The position numbers and the translations under genes are program-made. From JBBDSH01 sp040905045 (lineage in GTDB: Bacteria; Pseudomonadota; Gammaproteobacteria; Eutrophobiales; Eutrophobiaceae), in the NCBI GenBank assembly GCA_040905045.1, contig JBBDSH010000083.1, positions 23,461-87,460 of the forward strand: a stretch of 64,000 nucleotides of DNA, written 5' to 3'. Each line of letters starts with the position of its first letter. Positions within the stretch are counted from its first letter, which is position 1. Positions 53,094-62,529 of the stretch are shown here, one piece after another. The notes beneath the pieces were generated by a model. It was not told the DNA's origin and made no database searches. It saw only the letters and a list, made by a program, of their open reading frames with translations.

Positions 53094-53184
53094 TCAAGGC
53101 GCAAGGGACAAGGGACAAGGAACAAGGGAAAAGGCACAAGATATCCACCTTGAGCCTTGAGCCTTTTACCTTGAACCTTGCGCC
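53094..53184. repeat. Inverted heptanucleotide arrays between convergent genes
   Basis: Seven units of CAAGGGA type run from 53094 to 53142 and five TTGAGCC/TTGAACC units run from 53150 to 53184 in opposite sense. They fill the space between the symporter stop and the ppiD stop and can form a long imperfect stem. Confidence 0.85.
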
Positions 53185-53194
53185 TTTATTACAA

Positions 53195-55090
53195 CTACAG
53201 ATTATCGCGACGGATGCGGATATCGGCATCGGCCTTGAGCGTTTCCAGGAACTGCCGGAATGCGGTAATCGCCTGCATGCGCTCCAGTTCCTGCCTTACC
53301 GGCCGGACATCATCGGCAGCCAGTGATTGAGCGTCGTGAACGGCGTTGACCACGACGACGGCGTAATCCCCGCTTCCCAGGGCATCGCCGCCGATTAACG
53401 GTCCGTTATCGGGCCTGCCCAGGCTGAAGGCGGTCCGTAAAATGGATCGGTTCACGGCCGGATCATCCCGCTTCACACCGGCGGCACTCTTCCATTTCAG
53501 GTCGTATTGTCCGGCCACGGCATCGCCGTCGTTCCCTGCTTTCAGTTCCTGGATAACCAGTTGCCCAATCTCGCGCGTCCTGTTGCTGCCCTTCTCGAAC
53601 CGAATCGCCTCGACGACCTCGTCACGTACTTCTTCAAGCGGCTGTTTCGCCGGCAGTTTGTGATCGATGACACGCAGCACGATGCTTCGATTGGTGCCCA
53701 GCTCAATGATCTCGCTGTTGTTACCGTTCCGAAGGACTTCATCACTGAAAGCGGCCGAGAGAACCTTCGGATCATTTAAAAAGCCATCGCCGGCACCCTC
53801 ACGACTGAAGTATTCGCTTTGCTGTACCGGTATACCCAGGTCCTCGGCGGCGATTTCCAGTGTATCGGGATGTTCAAACGCCAGGGTCGCCAGCCGTTCC
53901 GCATAATCGAAGAACTGCCTTTCCGCCTGGCTGTCGCGATAATCCTCCTCAACCTGTTCCCGCACCTGTTGGAAAGTGCTTTCTTCACCGCCCCTGATAT
54001 CCTCTACCTGAACAAGGTGTATTCCCGCATCCGAACGGACCGGGCCACCCACCGATCCCTCGTCCAGGGAGAAGACGACTTCCTCCACGGCGGAATCAAG
54101 AATACCGCGTGACAGGTAGCCGAATTCGCTGACTTCAATATTCTGTTCCGGATTTTCGGCAATATCCCCGGCCACATCGTTAAAACTCTTGCCGGATTCA
54201 ATCTCGGCCAGCACATCCATGGCCGCGGCCTCGATCGCTTCTATTCGCTCCGGAGAAGGATCATCACCCAATCCGAACAATATCTGACGAACCTTTCGCT
54301 GCTCCTCGATACTGTAATTGGCCTTGTTATTACGGAAGTAGGATTCGAGATCCGGCTCACTCACCGGGACATCCGCGGCGATTTGCTCACGCGACAACTC
54401 GATATAGGCGATCCTCACCTTTTCCGGTTCCATATATTCAGCGTCTTGCTTATCGTACCAGTCCTTGATTTCCTCTTCCGTTATCTCAATGCCCTCGGCT
54501 ATTTCATCAAAGGAAACAAACAGATAGCGAATGTCCCGCGTCTGATTATTCAGTCTGGCGATTCTTTCGACCTCGGGCCCGGTAATAAAGCTGCTTTCAA
54601 TGATGCCGGCCTGCAACTGCTCTGCGGTCATGTCTTCGCGCACCTGGGCCTCAAATGCTGCCGGAGTATAGCCGGCAGCAGCAAGATAACGGCTGTAGAG
54701 GCTGGTATCGAATCCCCTTTCGCTCTGGAAGATTTCGATATCCATGAGGGCTTGCCGAACCTGCTGGTCATTGACACGCAGTCCCATCTCCTTCCTGAAC
54801 TGGGAGAGAAGTTCCAGGTTAACCAGACTGTCGATGGTCTGCTGCTTGATAAGATCTTCCTGATCGGTAATATCCGCTCCCCTGTCCTGCCATTGTTGCC
54901 GAACACGCTGATAGGTCCGCTGGTATTCCTGCAACGAGATCTTGCTGTCGTTCACTTCCGCCGCCACAATATTGGCGCCCTGTTCAAAGTAATAATTAAT
55001 CCCCCAGAAGGCGAACGGGATAATCAATAAGGCAACAATGACGACGGCCAGCCAGCCGGTCACCATGTTTCTGATTAGTTGCATCATCAT
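53195..55090 (-). CDS. ppiD: Periplasmic folding chaperone (PpiD-like, SurA_N and PPIC domains)
   Basis: 631 residues. One N-terminal membrane helix (WLAVVIVALLIIPFAFWGI) anchors it; a SurA-type N domain with QQTIDSLVNLELLSQF precedes a parvulin PPIase domain at about residues 265-365 (EEQRKVRQILF...FGYLSRGILDSAVEEVVFSL). Binds proteins leaving SecYEG. Standard place next to hupB and lon; two tRNA genes lie between. Confidence 0.93.
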   Translation of the reverse strand: MMMQLIRNMVTGWLAVVIVALLIIPFAFWGINYYFEQGANIVAAEVNDSKISLQEYQRTYQRVRQQWQDRGADITDQEDLIKQQTIDSLVNLELLSQFRKEMGLRVNDQQVRQALMDIEIFQSERGFDTSLYSRYLAAAGYTPAAFEAQVREDMTAEQLQAGIIESSFITGPEVERIARLNNQTRDIRYLFVSFDEIAEGIEITEEEIKDWYDKQDAEYMEPEKVRIAYIELSREQIAADVPVSEPDLESYFRNNKANYSIEEQRKVRQILFGLGDDPSPERIEAIEAAAMDVLAEIESGKSFNDVAGDIAENPEQNIEVSEFGYLSRGILDSAVEEVVFSLDEGSVGGPVRSDAGIHLVQVEDIRGGEESTFQQVREQVEEDYRDSQAERQFFDYAERLATLAFEHPDTLEIAAEDLGIPVQQSEYFSREGAGDGFLNDPKVLSAAFSDEVLRNGNNSEIIELGTNRSIVLRVIDHKLPAKQPLEEVRDEVVEAIRFEKGSNRTREIGQLVIQELKAGNDGDAVAGQYDLKWKSAAGVKRDDPAVNRSILRTAFSLGRPDNGPLIGGDALGSGDYAVVVVNAVHDAQSLAADDVRPVRQELERMQAITAFRQFLETLKADADIRIRRDNL

Positions 55091-55171
55091 AGTTTTGCTC
55101 TGGACTAAATATATTCAGAGTACATAAATAAAAACGGGCGTGCCTTGGCATAAGGAACGCCCGATCAACAG

Positions 55172-55248
55172 TGGCGGAGTGGACGGGACTCGAACCCGCG
55201 ACCCCCGGCGTGACAGGCCGGTATTCTAACCAACTGAACTACCACTCC
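55172..55248 (-). tRNA. tRNA-Asp (GTC)
   Basis: Reverse complement begins GGAGTGGTAGTTCAGTTGGT and ends with CCGTCCACTCCGCCA. Anticodon GTC lies in CCGGCCTGTCACGCCGG, T-loop GGTTCGAGTCC. 77 nt with encoded CCA. Confidence 0.98.
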
Positions 55249-55254
55249 GGAGCT

Positions 55255-55330
55255 TGGTGGGTGCTGAGGGGCTCGAACCCCCGACATTCGCCTTGTAAGG
55301 GCGACGCTCTCCCAACTGAGCTAAGCACCC
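55255..55330 (-). tRNA. tRNA-Val (TAC)
   Basis: Reverse complement begins GGGTGCTTAGCTCAGTTGGG and ends CCTCAGCACCCACCA. Anticodon TAC lies in CGCCCTTACAAGGCG. 76 nt with encoded CCA, six bases downstream of tRNA-Asp in genome coordinates. Confidence 0.98.
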
Positions 55331-55341
55331 AAGGAGGCGCG

Positions 55342-55614
55342 CTAGTTTATGGCATCCTTGAGTGCTTTTCCAGCCTTGAATCCCGGTACTTTTGAAGCAT
55401 TGATCTTGATTTCCTCGCCGGTGCGCGGATTTCGGCCTGTTCTCGCCTTGCGCTTGCGAACGGAAAAAGTACCAAATCCTACCAGAGTAACAGTGTCCCC
55501 TTTTCTCAGTGCTTTCGTGATTGCGTCGATAGCACCATCCACCGCCCGTCCCGCAGCGGCCTTGGATATATCAGCGGAATCCGCAACTGCATCGATTAAT
55601 TCGGCTTTATTCAT
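55342..55614 (-). CDS. hupB: DNA-binding protein HU-beta
   Basis: 90 residues. MNKAELIDAVADSADISKAA start, GFGTFSVRKRKARTGRNPRTGEEI DNA-binding arm and final KDAIN. Bends and compacts DNA. Located between lon and the tRNA genes, the usual place. Confidence 0.97.
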   Translation of the reverse strand: MNKAELIDAVADSADISKAAAGRAVDGAIDAITKALRKGDTVTLVGFGTFSVRKRKARTGRNPRTGEEIKINASKVPGFKAGKALKDAIN

Positions 55615-55772
55615 ATCGGTTAATCCCCTTACTGTTCCCCTAGAAAAGTAAATGGAGAAGTGAAATTAAAATGGCTGGGAAACTCCAGGTTCCACGTTAT
55701 ATCAAGCACTCCCAAACTCGTCAAGCAATGCGGGCATTTTATTGCCCGGAATGCCGGCAGACACCCCGCCGC

Positions 55773-58193
55773 TTAATGGGGCAGAACTACGTCCTTGTCC
55801 TTGTCTTTCTTCGGCTCTTCCTTCTTGACGATTTCTCCGGCCGCCTCTATTGCCGGGTTGGGTTCGGGCATACGCTGCAGTGCAATCTCCAGGACCTCGT
55901 CCATCCAGCGCACCGGCCGGATATCCAGACCCTGTTTTATATTCCTGGGAATCTCCACTAACTCTCGCTCGTTTTCCCATGGAATTAAAACAGTTTTGAT
56001 ACCGCCACGCAGGGCCGCCAGCAATTTTTCCTTGAGCCCGCCAATGGGCAGTACCTCGCCGCGCAGAGTGATTTCGCCGGTCATGGCGACACTGGCATGA
56101 ACCGGGATTTCGGTCAGGGCGGAAATCAGTGCGGTGCACATGGCCACCCCGGCACTGGGACCGTCCTTGGGGGTTGCGCCCTCCGGAACGTGAACATGAA
56201 AATCGAGTTTTTTATAGAATTCCGGCTCCAGACCCAGAACATCACTGCGGCTTCGTACAACCGTCATGGCCGCCTCGATGGATTCCTTCATGACGTCGCC
56301 GAGCTGGCCGGTATGACTGGCCTGGCCCTTGCCGGGCACGACCGCGGCCTCGATAGTGAGGAGATCACCGCCCACCTCGGTCCAGGCAAGGCCGGTCACC
56401 TGACCAATCCGATCCTCTTCTTCAGCCCGGCCGAATCGATAGCGCTTCACGCCCAGCATTTTTTCCAGCTGTCTGGGCGTGACATTGACCCGTTTCCGGT
56501 CGGTCTGTTTGAGTAACTGTTTGACCACCTTGCGGCAGATATTGGCAATCTCCCGCTCCAGGTTACGGACGCCGGCTTCACGCGTGTAGTAACGGATGAT
56601 ATCGCGGACAGTGGCTTCGCTGATATTGATTTCGGCTTCCTTCAGGCCATTACCCTTAACCTGTTTGGGAATCAGATATTTTTTGGCGATGTTGACCTTT
56701 TCATCCTCGGTATAACCCGACAACCGGATCACTTCCATGCGATCAAGCAGGGCCGGTGGAATATTGAGGCTGTTGGCCGTGGTCACGAACATGACCTCGG
56801 ACAGGTCGTAATCCACTTCCAGATAGTGATCGTTAAACGTATGATTCTGTTCCGGATCCAGAACTTCCAGCAGCGCCGACGCCGGATCGCCGCGAAAGTC
56901 CATGGCCATCTTGTCCACTTCATCCAGCAGCATGAGCGGATTCTTTTTTTCCACCTTGGCCATACTCTGAATAATCTTGCCGGGCAGGGAACCGATATAG
57001 GTACGTCGATGCCCGCGGATCTCGGCCTCGTCGCGCACGCCCCCCAGGGACATGCGTACGAACTTGCGATTCGTCGCCCGGGCAATGGATTTGCCCAGGG
57101 ACGTCTTGCCGACGCCGGGCGGACCCACCAGGCAGAGTATCGGCCCTTTCAGTTTTTTCACACGCTGCTGCACGGCCAGGTATTCGAGTATACGCTGCTT
57201 GATCTTCTCCAGGCCGTAATGATCCTCATCCAGGATCTGCTCCGCCCTGGTAATATTCCTGGAAACCTTGCTGCGCTTCTTCCATGGAACACTGACCAGC
57301 CAGTCGATGTAATTCCTGACCACCGTCGCCTCGGCCGACATGGGCGACATCATTTTCAGCTTGTTCAGTTCCGTATTGGCCTTTTCCCTGACTTCCTTGG
57401 ACATGCCTGATTTCTCGATTTTCTCGGTCAGTTCCTCGATCTCGTTGGGCACGTCCTCCATCTCGCCCAGTTCTTTCTGGATCGCCTTCATCTGCTCATT
57501 CAGGTAATACTCGCGCTGGCTCTTTTCCATCTGCGACTTGACCCTGCCGCGAATGCGCTTCTCGACCTGCAGCAGATCGATCTCGGCTTCCATCAGATGG
57601 ATCAGTTGCTCCAGACGCTCGTGGGTCTCCACCAGTTCGAGGACGTTCTGCTTTTCCTCAATCCGGATGGACATATGGGCGGCAATGGTATCCGCCAGGC
57701 GGCTGGGCTCATCGATGCTGGCCACGGAGGACAATATCTCGGGCGGGACCTTTTTGTTCAGCTTGACGTACTGCTCGAACTGGCTCATGGCCGAGCGGCT
57801 GAGTACATCCAGTTCTTTCTCGTCCGTTTCAACAGACTCCAGCATCTCCACGGAAGCAGCGAACATTTCGTCGGTATCGGTAAAATCCCGGATGCGGGCG
57901 CGTTTCGACCCTTCCACCAGTACCTTGATGGTGCCGTCCGGCAGCTTCAGCAACTGCAGAATATTGGACAGCGTTCCGACCTCGTAGATCTCGTCCGCCC
58001 CGGGATCGTCATCGGCCGCGCTCTTCTGGGCGACAAGCAGGATCTGCTTGTTCCCCTCCATGGCCTTGTCCAACGCCGTGATGGATTTCTGGCGCCCGAC
58101 AAACAGGGGTATGACCATGTGCGGATAGACGACGACATCACGCAGGGGCAAAACCGGATAGACGTTGGATTCGCTTTCAGAGAATTCTTGCAT
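55773..58193 (-). CDS. lon: ATP-dependent protease Lon
   Basis: 806 residues. N-terminal substrate domain (VYPVLPLRDVVVYPHMVIPLF), AAA+ motor with GPPGVGKTSLGKSIA (Walker A) and LLDEVDKM (Walker B), and a peptidase domain with TPKDGPSAGVAM, whose Ser is the nucleophile, and the catalytic Lys further on. Degrades misfolded and regulatory proteins. Spacing to clpX is 135 bp. Confidence 0.98.
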   Translation of the reverse strand: MQEFSESESNVYPVLPLRDVVVYPHMVIPLFVGRQKSITALDKAMEGNKQILLVAQKSAADDDPGADEIYEVGTLSNILQLLKLPDGTIKVLVEGSKRARIRDFTDTDEMFAASVEMLESVETDEKELDVLSRSAMSQFEQYVKLNKKVPPEILSSVASIDEPSRLADTIAAHMSIRIEEKQNVLELVETHERLEQLIHLMEAEIDLLQVEKRIRGRVKSQMEKSQREYYLNEQMKAIQKELGEMEDVPNEIEELTEKIEKSGMSKEVREKANTELNKLKMMSPMSAEATVVRNYIDWLVSVPWKKRSKVSRNITRAEQILDEDHYGLEKIKQRILEYLAVQQRVKKLKGPILCLVGPPGVGKTSLGKSIARATNRKFVRMSLGGVRDEAEIRGHRRTYIGSLPGKIIQSMAKVEKKNPLMLLDEVDKMAMDFRGDPASALLEVLDPEQNHTFNDHYLEVDYDLSEVMFVTTANSLNIPPALLDRMEVIRLSGYTEDEKVNIAKKYLIPKQVKGNGLKEAEINISEATVRDIIRYYTREAGVRNLEREIANICRKVVKQLLKQTDRKRVNVTPRQLEKMLGVKRYRFGRAEEEDRIGQVTGLAWTEVGGDLLTIEAAVVPGKGQASHTGQLGDVMKESIEAAMTVVRSRSDVLGLEPEFYKKLDFHVHVPEGATPKDGPSAGVAMCTALISALTEIPVHASVAMTGEITLRGEVLPIGGLKEKLLAALRGGIKTVLIPWENERELVEIPRNIKQGLDIRPVRWMDEVLEIALQRMPEPNPAIEAAGEIVKKEEPKKDKDKDVVLPH

Positions 58194-58328
58194 CGCTTTT
58201 CATCTGCTTAAGGGTATTGAATGGATATGGGGGCATGCCCGGCCGATTTCAAGCTGCCGCCGGCGGCGCGTACCGGCGGGGGTGGAAAAACAGCTGATTG
58301 TCGGCCCGCATTTCGCGCAATAGGCGGG

Positions 58329-59609
58329 CTAATCGGATGCGGCTTTGGAGATTTCGGAGCCTTCATAAATCATCAGGGGCTTGGATTCGCCATCGATCAC
58401 CCCCTCATCGATAACCACCTTGGTCACGTTCTCCATTGAGGGAAGATCATACATGGTATCCAGGAGAACATTCTCCAGTATGGATCTCAGACCGCGGGCG
58501 CCGGTCTTTCGTTCCATGGACTTGCGAGCCACCTTGCGCAGGGCATCCTCGCGGAATTCCAGCTCGCAGCCTTCCATTTCAAACAGCTTGGCGTACTGCT
58601 TGGTCATGGCATTCTTGGGCTCTACCAGGATCTTGATCAGCTGATCCTCGTCCAGCTCATCCAGGGTGGCCGCCACCGGCAGGCGACCGACAAACTCGGG
58701 GATCAGGCCGTACTTGATCAAGTCCTCGGGTTCCACCGCATGGACTATCTCGCTGGCGGATTTCTTGTCATGCCGGCCCTTGACCTCGGCGGAAAAGCCG
58801 ATGCCGCCTTTTTCGGAACGCTCGCGGATAATCTTGTCCAGGCCGGCGAATGCGCCGCCGCAGATGAACAGGATATTGCCGGTGTTAACCTGCAGGAATT
58901 CCTGTTGCGGATGCTTGCGCCCACCCTGGGGCGGCACCGAGGCCACGGTCCCTTCGATCAACTTCAGCAATGCCTGCTGTACACCCTCGCCGGAGACATC
59001 GCGGGTAATCGAGGGATTGTCGGACTTGCGTGAGATCTTGTCGATTTCGTCGATATAGACGATACCGGTCTGGGCTTTCTCAACATCGTAATCGCACTTC
59101 TGCAGCAGCTTCTGGATGATATTTTCCACATCCTCACCGACGTAACCAGCCTCGGTCAGTGTCGTGGCATCGGCGATGGTAAACGGGACATTCAGCAGGC
59201 GAGCCAGGGTCTCCGCCAGCAGGGTCTTGCCGCAACCGGTAGGACCAATCAGGAGAACATTGCTCTTGGCCAGTTCAACATCGGACTTCTTGACGCCCTG
59301 CTCCATGCGTTTGTAGTGATTGTAAACGGCGACAGACAGGATCTTCTTGGCCATATCCTGACCGATGACGTATTCATCCAGTATGGCCTTGATTTCGTGG
59401 GGCGACGGCAGGCCGCTGCCTCCCCCTGCAACCGACTTGTCCTGGATTTCTTCACGGATGATGTCGTTACAGAGTTCGACGCACTCGTCACAGATAAAGA
59501 CGGACGGGCCGGCAATCAACTTCCTGACTTCATGCTGGCTTTTGCCGCAGAAAGAGCAGTAGAGCAGTCTGTCGCCTTCGCCGGATTTACCCTGCTTGTT
59601 CTCGCTCAT
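58329..59609 (-). CDS. clpX: ATP-dependent Clp protease ATP-binding subunit ClpX
   Basis: 426 residues. Zinc-binding domain YCSFCGKSQHEVRKL...FICDECVELC (C-x2-C twice), Walker A GPTGCGKTLLAETLA, GYVGEDVE pore-loop region. Unfolds substrates for ClpP. A 140-bp palindromic element separates it from clpP upstream, an unusual interruption of this operon. Confidence 0.98.
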   Translation of the reverse strand: MSENKQGKSGEGDRLLYCSFCGKSQHEVRKLIAGPSVFICDECVELCNDIIREEIQDKSVAGGGSGLPSPHEIKAILDEYVIGQDMAKKILSVAVYNHYKRMEQGVKKSDVELAKSNVLLIGPTGCGKTLLAETLARLLNVPFTIADATTLTEAGYVGEDVENIIQKLLQKCDYDVEKAQTGIVYIDEIDKISRKSDNPSITRDVSGEGVQQALLKLIEGTVASVPPQGGRKHPQQEFLQVNTGNILFICGGAFAGLDKIIRERSEKGGIGFSAEVKGRHDKKSASEIVHAVEPEDLIKYGLIPEFVGRLPVAATLDELDEDQLIKILVEPKNAMTKQYAKLFEMEGCELEFREDALRKVARKSMERKTGARGLRSILENVLLDTMYDLPSMENVTKVVIDEGVIDGESKPLMIYEGSEISKAASD

Positions 59610-59632
59610 TTTGTACCTCGGTCAAGATATAG

Positions 59633-59780
59633 TTTAGGGCACTTCTAAAAATGGCCCTTTTTCGCGATAGCGGCGTCAGCGCCGTGCTCAAATCCTCATT
59701 TACTTCGTGTAAACTGCGGTTCTGCGCGCGGTGCTTCCTTGCTCTCACGAAAAAATCCTCATTTTTAGAAGCACCCTTTA
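59633..59780. mobile_element. 140-bp palindromic element (type D) between clpP and clpX, TTTA target duplication
   Basis: Element 59637-59776 begins GGGCACTTCTAAAAATGGC and ends ATTTTTAGAAGCACCC, and is flanked by TTTA at 59633-59636 and 59777-59780. It shares the CGCGATAGCGGCGTCAGC core (in opposite orientation) with 10956-11032. About 75 percent of the 184-bp clpP-clpX spacer is this element. Confidence 0.8.
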
Positions 59781-59793
59781 CTAACTGTCCGCA

Positions 59794-60447
59794 TCAATCC
59801 TGTATTTCTTTTGTAGAGGTATTCTGAATCGCTGTCAATGCTTCTCTGTTATAGAGAACATTATCGATCAGGCCGTATTCCTTGGCCTCGTCGGAACTCA
59901 TGAAGTGATCACGCTCGGTGTCCAGCTGGATCTGCTCCAGGCTCTGGCCCGTATGATGCGCCAGTATATTGTTAAGGCGTTCGCGTGCATTGAGGATCTC
60001 TCTGGCATGGATTTCGATATCCGAGGCCTGGCCCTGGAAGCCGCCCAACGGCTGGTGAATCAGGACCCGGGAATGCGGCAGGCAGAAACGCTTGCCGCTG
60101 GCGCCGCCCGCCAGTAACAGGGCACCCATGCTGGCGGCCTGCCCGACACACATGGTACTGACATCCGGCTTGAGGAATTGCATGGTGTCATAGATGGCCA
60201 GACCGGCGGAGACGGAACCGCCCGGTGAGTTGATATAAAGATGAATATCCTTGTCCGGGTTTTCCGATTCCAGGAAAAGCAATTGCGCCACGATCAGATT
60301 GGCGACCTGGTCTTCAACCGGTCCTACCAGAAAGACAACCCGTTCCTTCAGAAGGCGGGAATAAATATCATAGGCACGCTCTCCCCGGGAAGTCTGTTCG
60401 ACCACCATGGGGACCAGATTAAGTGCCTGTATATCTTGATTTTTCAT
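59794..60447 (-). CDS. clpP: ATP-dependent Clp protease proteolytic subunit
   Basis: 217 residues. LVPMVVEQTSRGERAYDIYSRLL start, GQAASMGALLLAGG with the nucleophilic Ser and PHSRVLIHQPLGG with the catalytic His. Forms a 14-mer with ClpX. Directly downstream of tig with 35 bases between. Confidence 0.98.
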   Translation of the reverse strand: MKNQDIQALNLVPMVVEQTSRGERAYDIYSRLLKERVVFLVGPVEDQVANLIVAQLLFLESENPDKDIHLYINSPGGSVSAGLAIYDTMQFLKPDVSTMCVGQAASMGALLLAGGASGKRFCLPHSRVLIHQPLGGFQGQASDIEIHAREILNARERLNNILAHHTGQSLEQIQLDTERDHFMSSDEAKEYGLIDNVLYNREALTAIQNTSTKEIQD

Positions 60448-60482
60448 AATGTTTTCAAAACCTTCCGAAGAGGACGTCGGGG

Positions 60483-61802
60483 CTAGTCGGCATCAGTCTG
60501 CCCTTTATTCATCAACTCGTCAAACGTCACTTTCACCTCGTTAACCCGGGCATTCCGGTTTACCCAGTCGATGACCTGATCCTCGAGTACGGCGGCTTCC
60601 ACTTCCGCCAACCGCTGCTTGTCGCCGTAGTACCAGTTAATGACCGCGGAAGGATCTTCATAGTTCTCGGCATTGGATTCGATCCTGGCCCTGACCTTGT
60701 CACTGCCCGCCTTGAATCCCTGATTGCGGATAATATCCATGAGGATCAGCTGGGTCGCCACCCTTTTCCTGGCCTGATCCTCGAACATGGACAGATCGTT
60801 CGGGATTTGCGCTTGATCGGCGATGCCGTAGGCCTTCAGCTGCTGTTCAAACTGTTGCTGAAGCCGGTGTGCCTCCTCGTGAATCAGCGCATGGGGAATG
60901 TCGATTTCGTTGGCCTTGTATAAAGCGTCCATGATGGCGTCCCGCTGCCGGTTGCGCATGGCCGTGGCCGCTTCCCGTTCCATATGGGAGCGGATTTCCT
61001 TGCGGAAAGCCTCTTCCCCGCCCTCGCTTACCCCGAATTGAGTGAAGAAATCGTCATTCAGCTCCGGCAGTTCGGGTTCAAAGACTTTCTTGATTGTCAC
61101 CTTGAAACGGACCGGTTTGCCGGCCAGTTGCTCATTGGGGTAATCCTCGGGGAAAACCAGGTCCAGCGCCACTTCGGAGCCCGCCGCCTGGCCTTTGAGG
61201 CCTTCCTCGAAACCGTCGATAAATTGCCCGGAACCCAGTTCCAGCCGGGAATCCTCGCCGCTGCCGCCCTCGAAGGGTTCGCCGTCAATCGTCCCCTGAA
61301 AATCGATCTCCACCGTATCCCCCACGTCGGCGGCACGATCCGTTTCCTTGAGTTCCTTCCTTTGCTTGCGCAAAACCTCGATCATGGTCTCCACGTCCTC
61401 GTCGTTCACCTCACAGACCGTCTTCTCCACCTCCAGCTGTTCTACCGGTTTCAGCTCCAGTTCCGGCATGACCTCGAAACTGGCCGTGTAGGACAGACCT
61501 TTGCCCTGCTCATCGTCCAGGGGATCGATGCGGGGCATCCCGGCCGGCTTGAGGTTTTCCTTCTGTATGGCCTCGTAGAATGTGGATTGCACCACTTCAC
61601 CGATCACCTCCTGGCGAACCTGCTTGCCGTAGCGCTGCCGGATAACCTTGAACGGCGCCTTGCCCGGGCGAAAGCCCTTGATCCGGGTGGTCCTGGACAA
61701 TTTTTCAAGCCGGGTCTCCACCTCGCTAGCAATACGCTCTTCCGGCACCTCCACCTTGAGTTGCCGCTCCAGTTTTCCTGTCTCTTCAACTGATACCTGC
61801 AT
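60483..61802 (-). CDS. tig: Trigger factor
   Basis: 439 residues. N-terminal ribosome-binding domain with GFRPGKAPFKVIRQRYG (signature near residues 44-60), FKBP-type PPIase domain (residues about 150-245), and helical C-terminal domain. Binds nascent chains at the ribosome exit. First gene of the tig-clpP-clpX-lon block. Confidence 0.97.
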   Translation of the reverse strand: MQVSVEETGKLERQLKVEVPEERIASEVETRLEKLSRTTRIKGFRPGKAPFKVIRQRYGKQVRQEVIGEVVQSTFYEAIQKENLKPAGMPRIDPLDDEQGKGLSYTASFEVMPELELKPVEQLEVEKTVCEVNDEDVETMIEVLRKQRKELKETDRAADVGDTVEIDFQGTIDGEPFEGGSGEDSRLELGSGQFIDGFEEGLKGQAAGSEVALDLVFPEDYPNEQLAGKPVRFKVTIKKVFEPELPELNDDFFTQFGVSEGGEEAFRKEIRSHMEREAATAMRNRQRDAIMDALYKANEIDIPHALIHEEAHRLQQQFEQQLKAYGIADQAQIPNDLSMFEDQARKRVATQLILMDIIRNQGFKAGSDKVRARIESNAENYEDPSAVINWYYGDKQRLAEVEAAVLEDQVIDWVNRNARVNEVKVTFDELMNKGQTDAD

Positions 61803-61850
61803 CTGGACTGTTCCTGTATTAAAATATATATTAAATTCAATAAGTTACAT

Positions 61851-61938
<88 letters not shown>

Positions 61939-62067
61939 GTCTGCCGGACCGACCGATTCAGCATTCTACAAATGCTGCCGTAAACAACAACCATATCCAC
62001 CCCGGGCAGGTTGATTTATCGATGTCATAACCGGCCTATGCCGCACACGGCAAGACTGCGTCCTTAA

Positions 62068-62086
62068 CCCGCATATTGCACGAGGG
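62068..62086. repeat. 19-base repeat shared with 35792
   Basis: Exact second copy of CCCGCATATTGCACGAGGG, in a 200-bp gene-free stretch (61936-62139) that otherwise shows nothing. The following GATCAGTGCTGCAAGGTGGCGC has no match at the first copy beyond GCGCGCCAGG-like bases. Confidence 0.6.
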
Positions 62087-62139
62087 ATCAGTGCTGCAAG
62101 GTGGCGCGGAGGGTATGTATATGGTGCGGCCGTAACCGC

Positions 62140-62436
62140 TCAGAAACACTCTTCGGTAAACTGTTTGCAGGTTCGCCGGCACTTCCGTGTCATGCCGCCG
62201 GCTCCCCGATTGATATAGGCGCACTCCTCACCCCAGCGGGCGCATACGGTCATGCATTTTTTCTTCCCCTGTCCGGTTTCCTTCTTCTGATCCGGCAAGA
62301 CCAGCGTACCGGGTCTGGGGCTCTGTTCGGTGGTTCGGGAATCGTTTTCAGCATCCGCCGGTATGCTCACGGAAAGAAATACGGCCAAAAACAGGAAGCG
62401 GGCGCGCGATATTATATTTATGGGATTCAATGGCAT
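62140..62436 (-). CDS. Small Cys-rich secreted protein
   Basis: 98 residues from ATG at 62436, with a signal peptide (NIISRARFLFLAVFLSVSIPADA, cut near residue 29). The mature part has an acidic/Gln region and then six cysteines in about 40 residues (CMTVCARWGEECAYI...KCRRTCKQFTEECF). Three disulfides are plausible. No family recognised. Start uncertain because no clear ribosome site is visible. Confidence 0.55.
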   Translation of the reverse strand: MPLNPINIISRARFLFLAVFLSVSIPADAENDSRTTEQSPRPGTLVLPDQKKETGQGKKKCMTVCARWGEECAYINRGAGGMTRKCRRTCKQFTEECF

Positions 62437-62529
62437 ATGTATTTTGACTTTTACCACTGCCAAGGTTCAATCCGTCAAAGAATATAATATCAAAGAAACT
62501 GCCGGATTGATAAACCCTGACGCTTGCGG

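Noticed and set aside
55741..55772. Terminator after lon
   Set aside because: A CGGGCA/TGCCCG hairpin exists, but no T-run follows on the lon strand.
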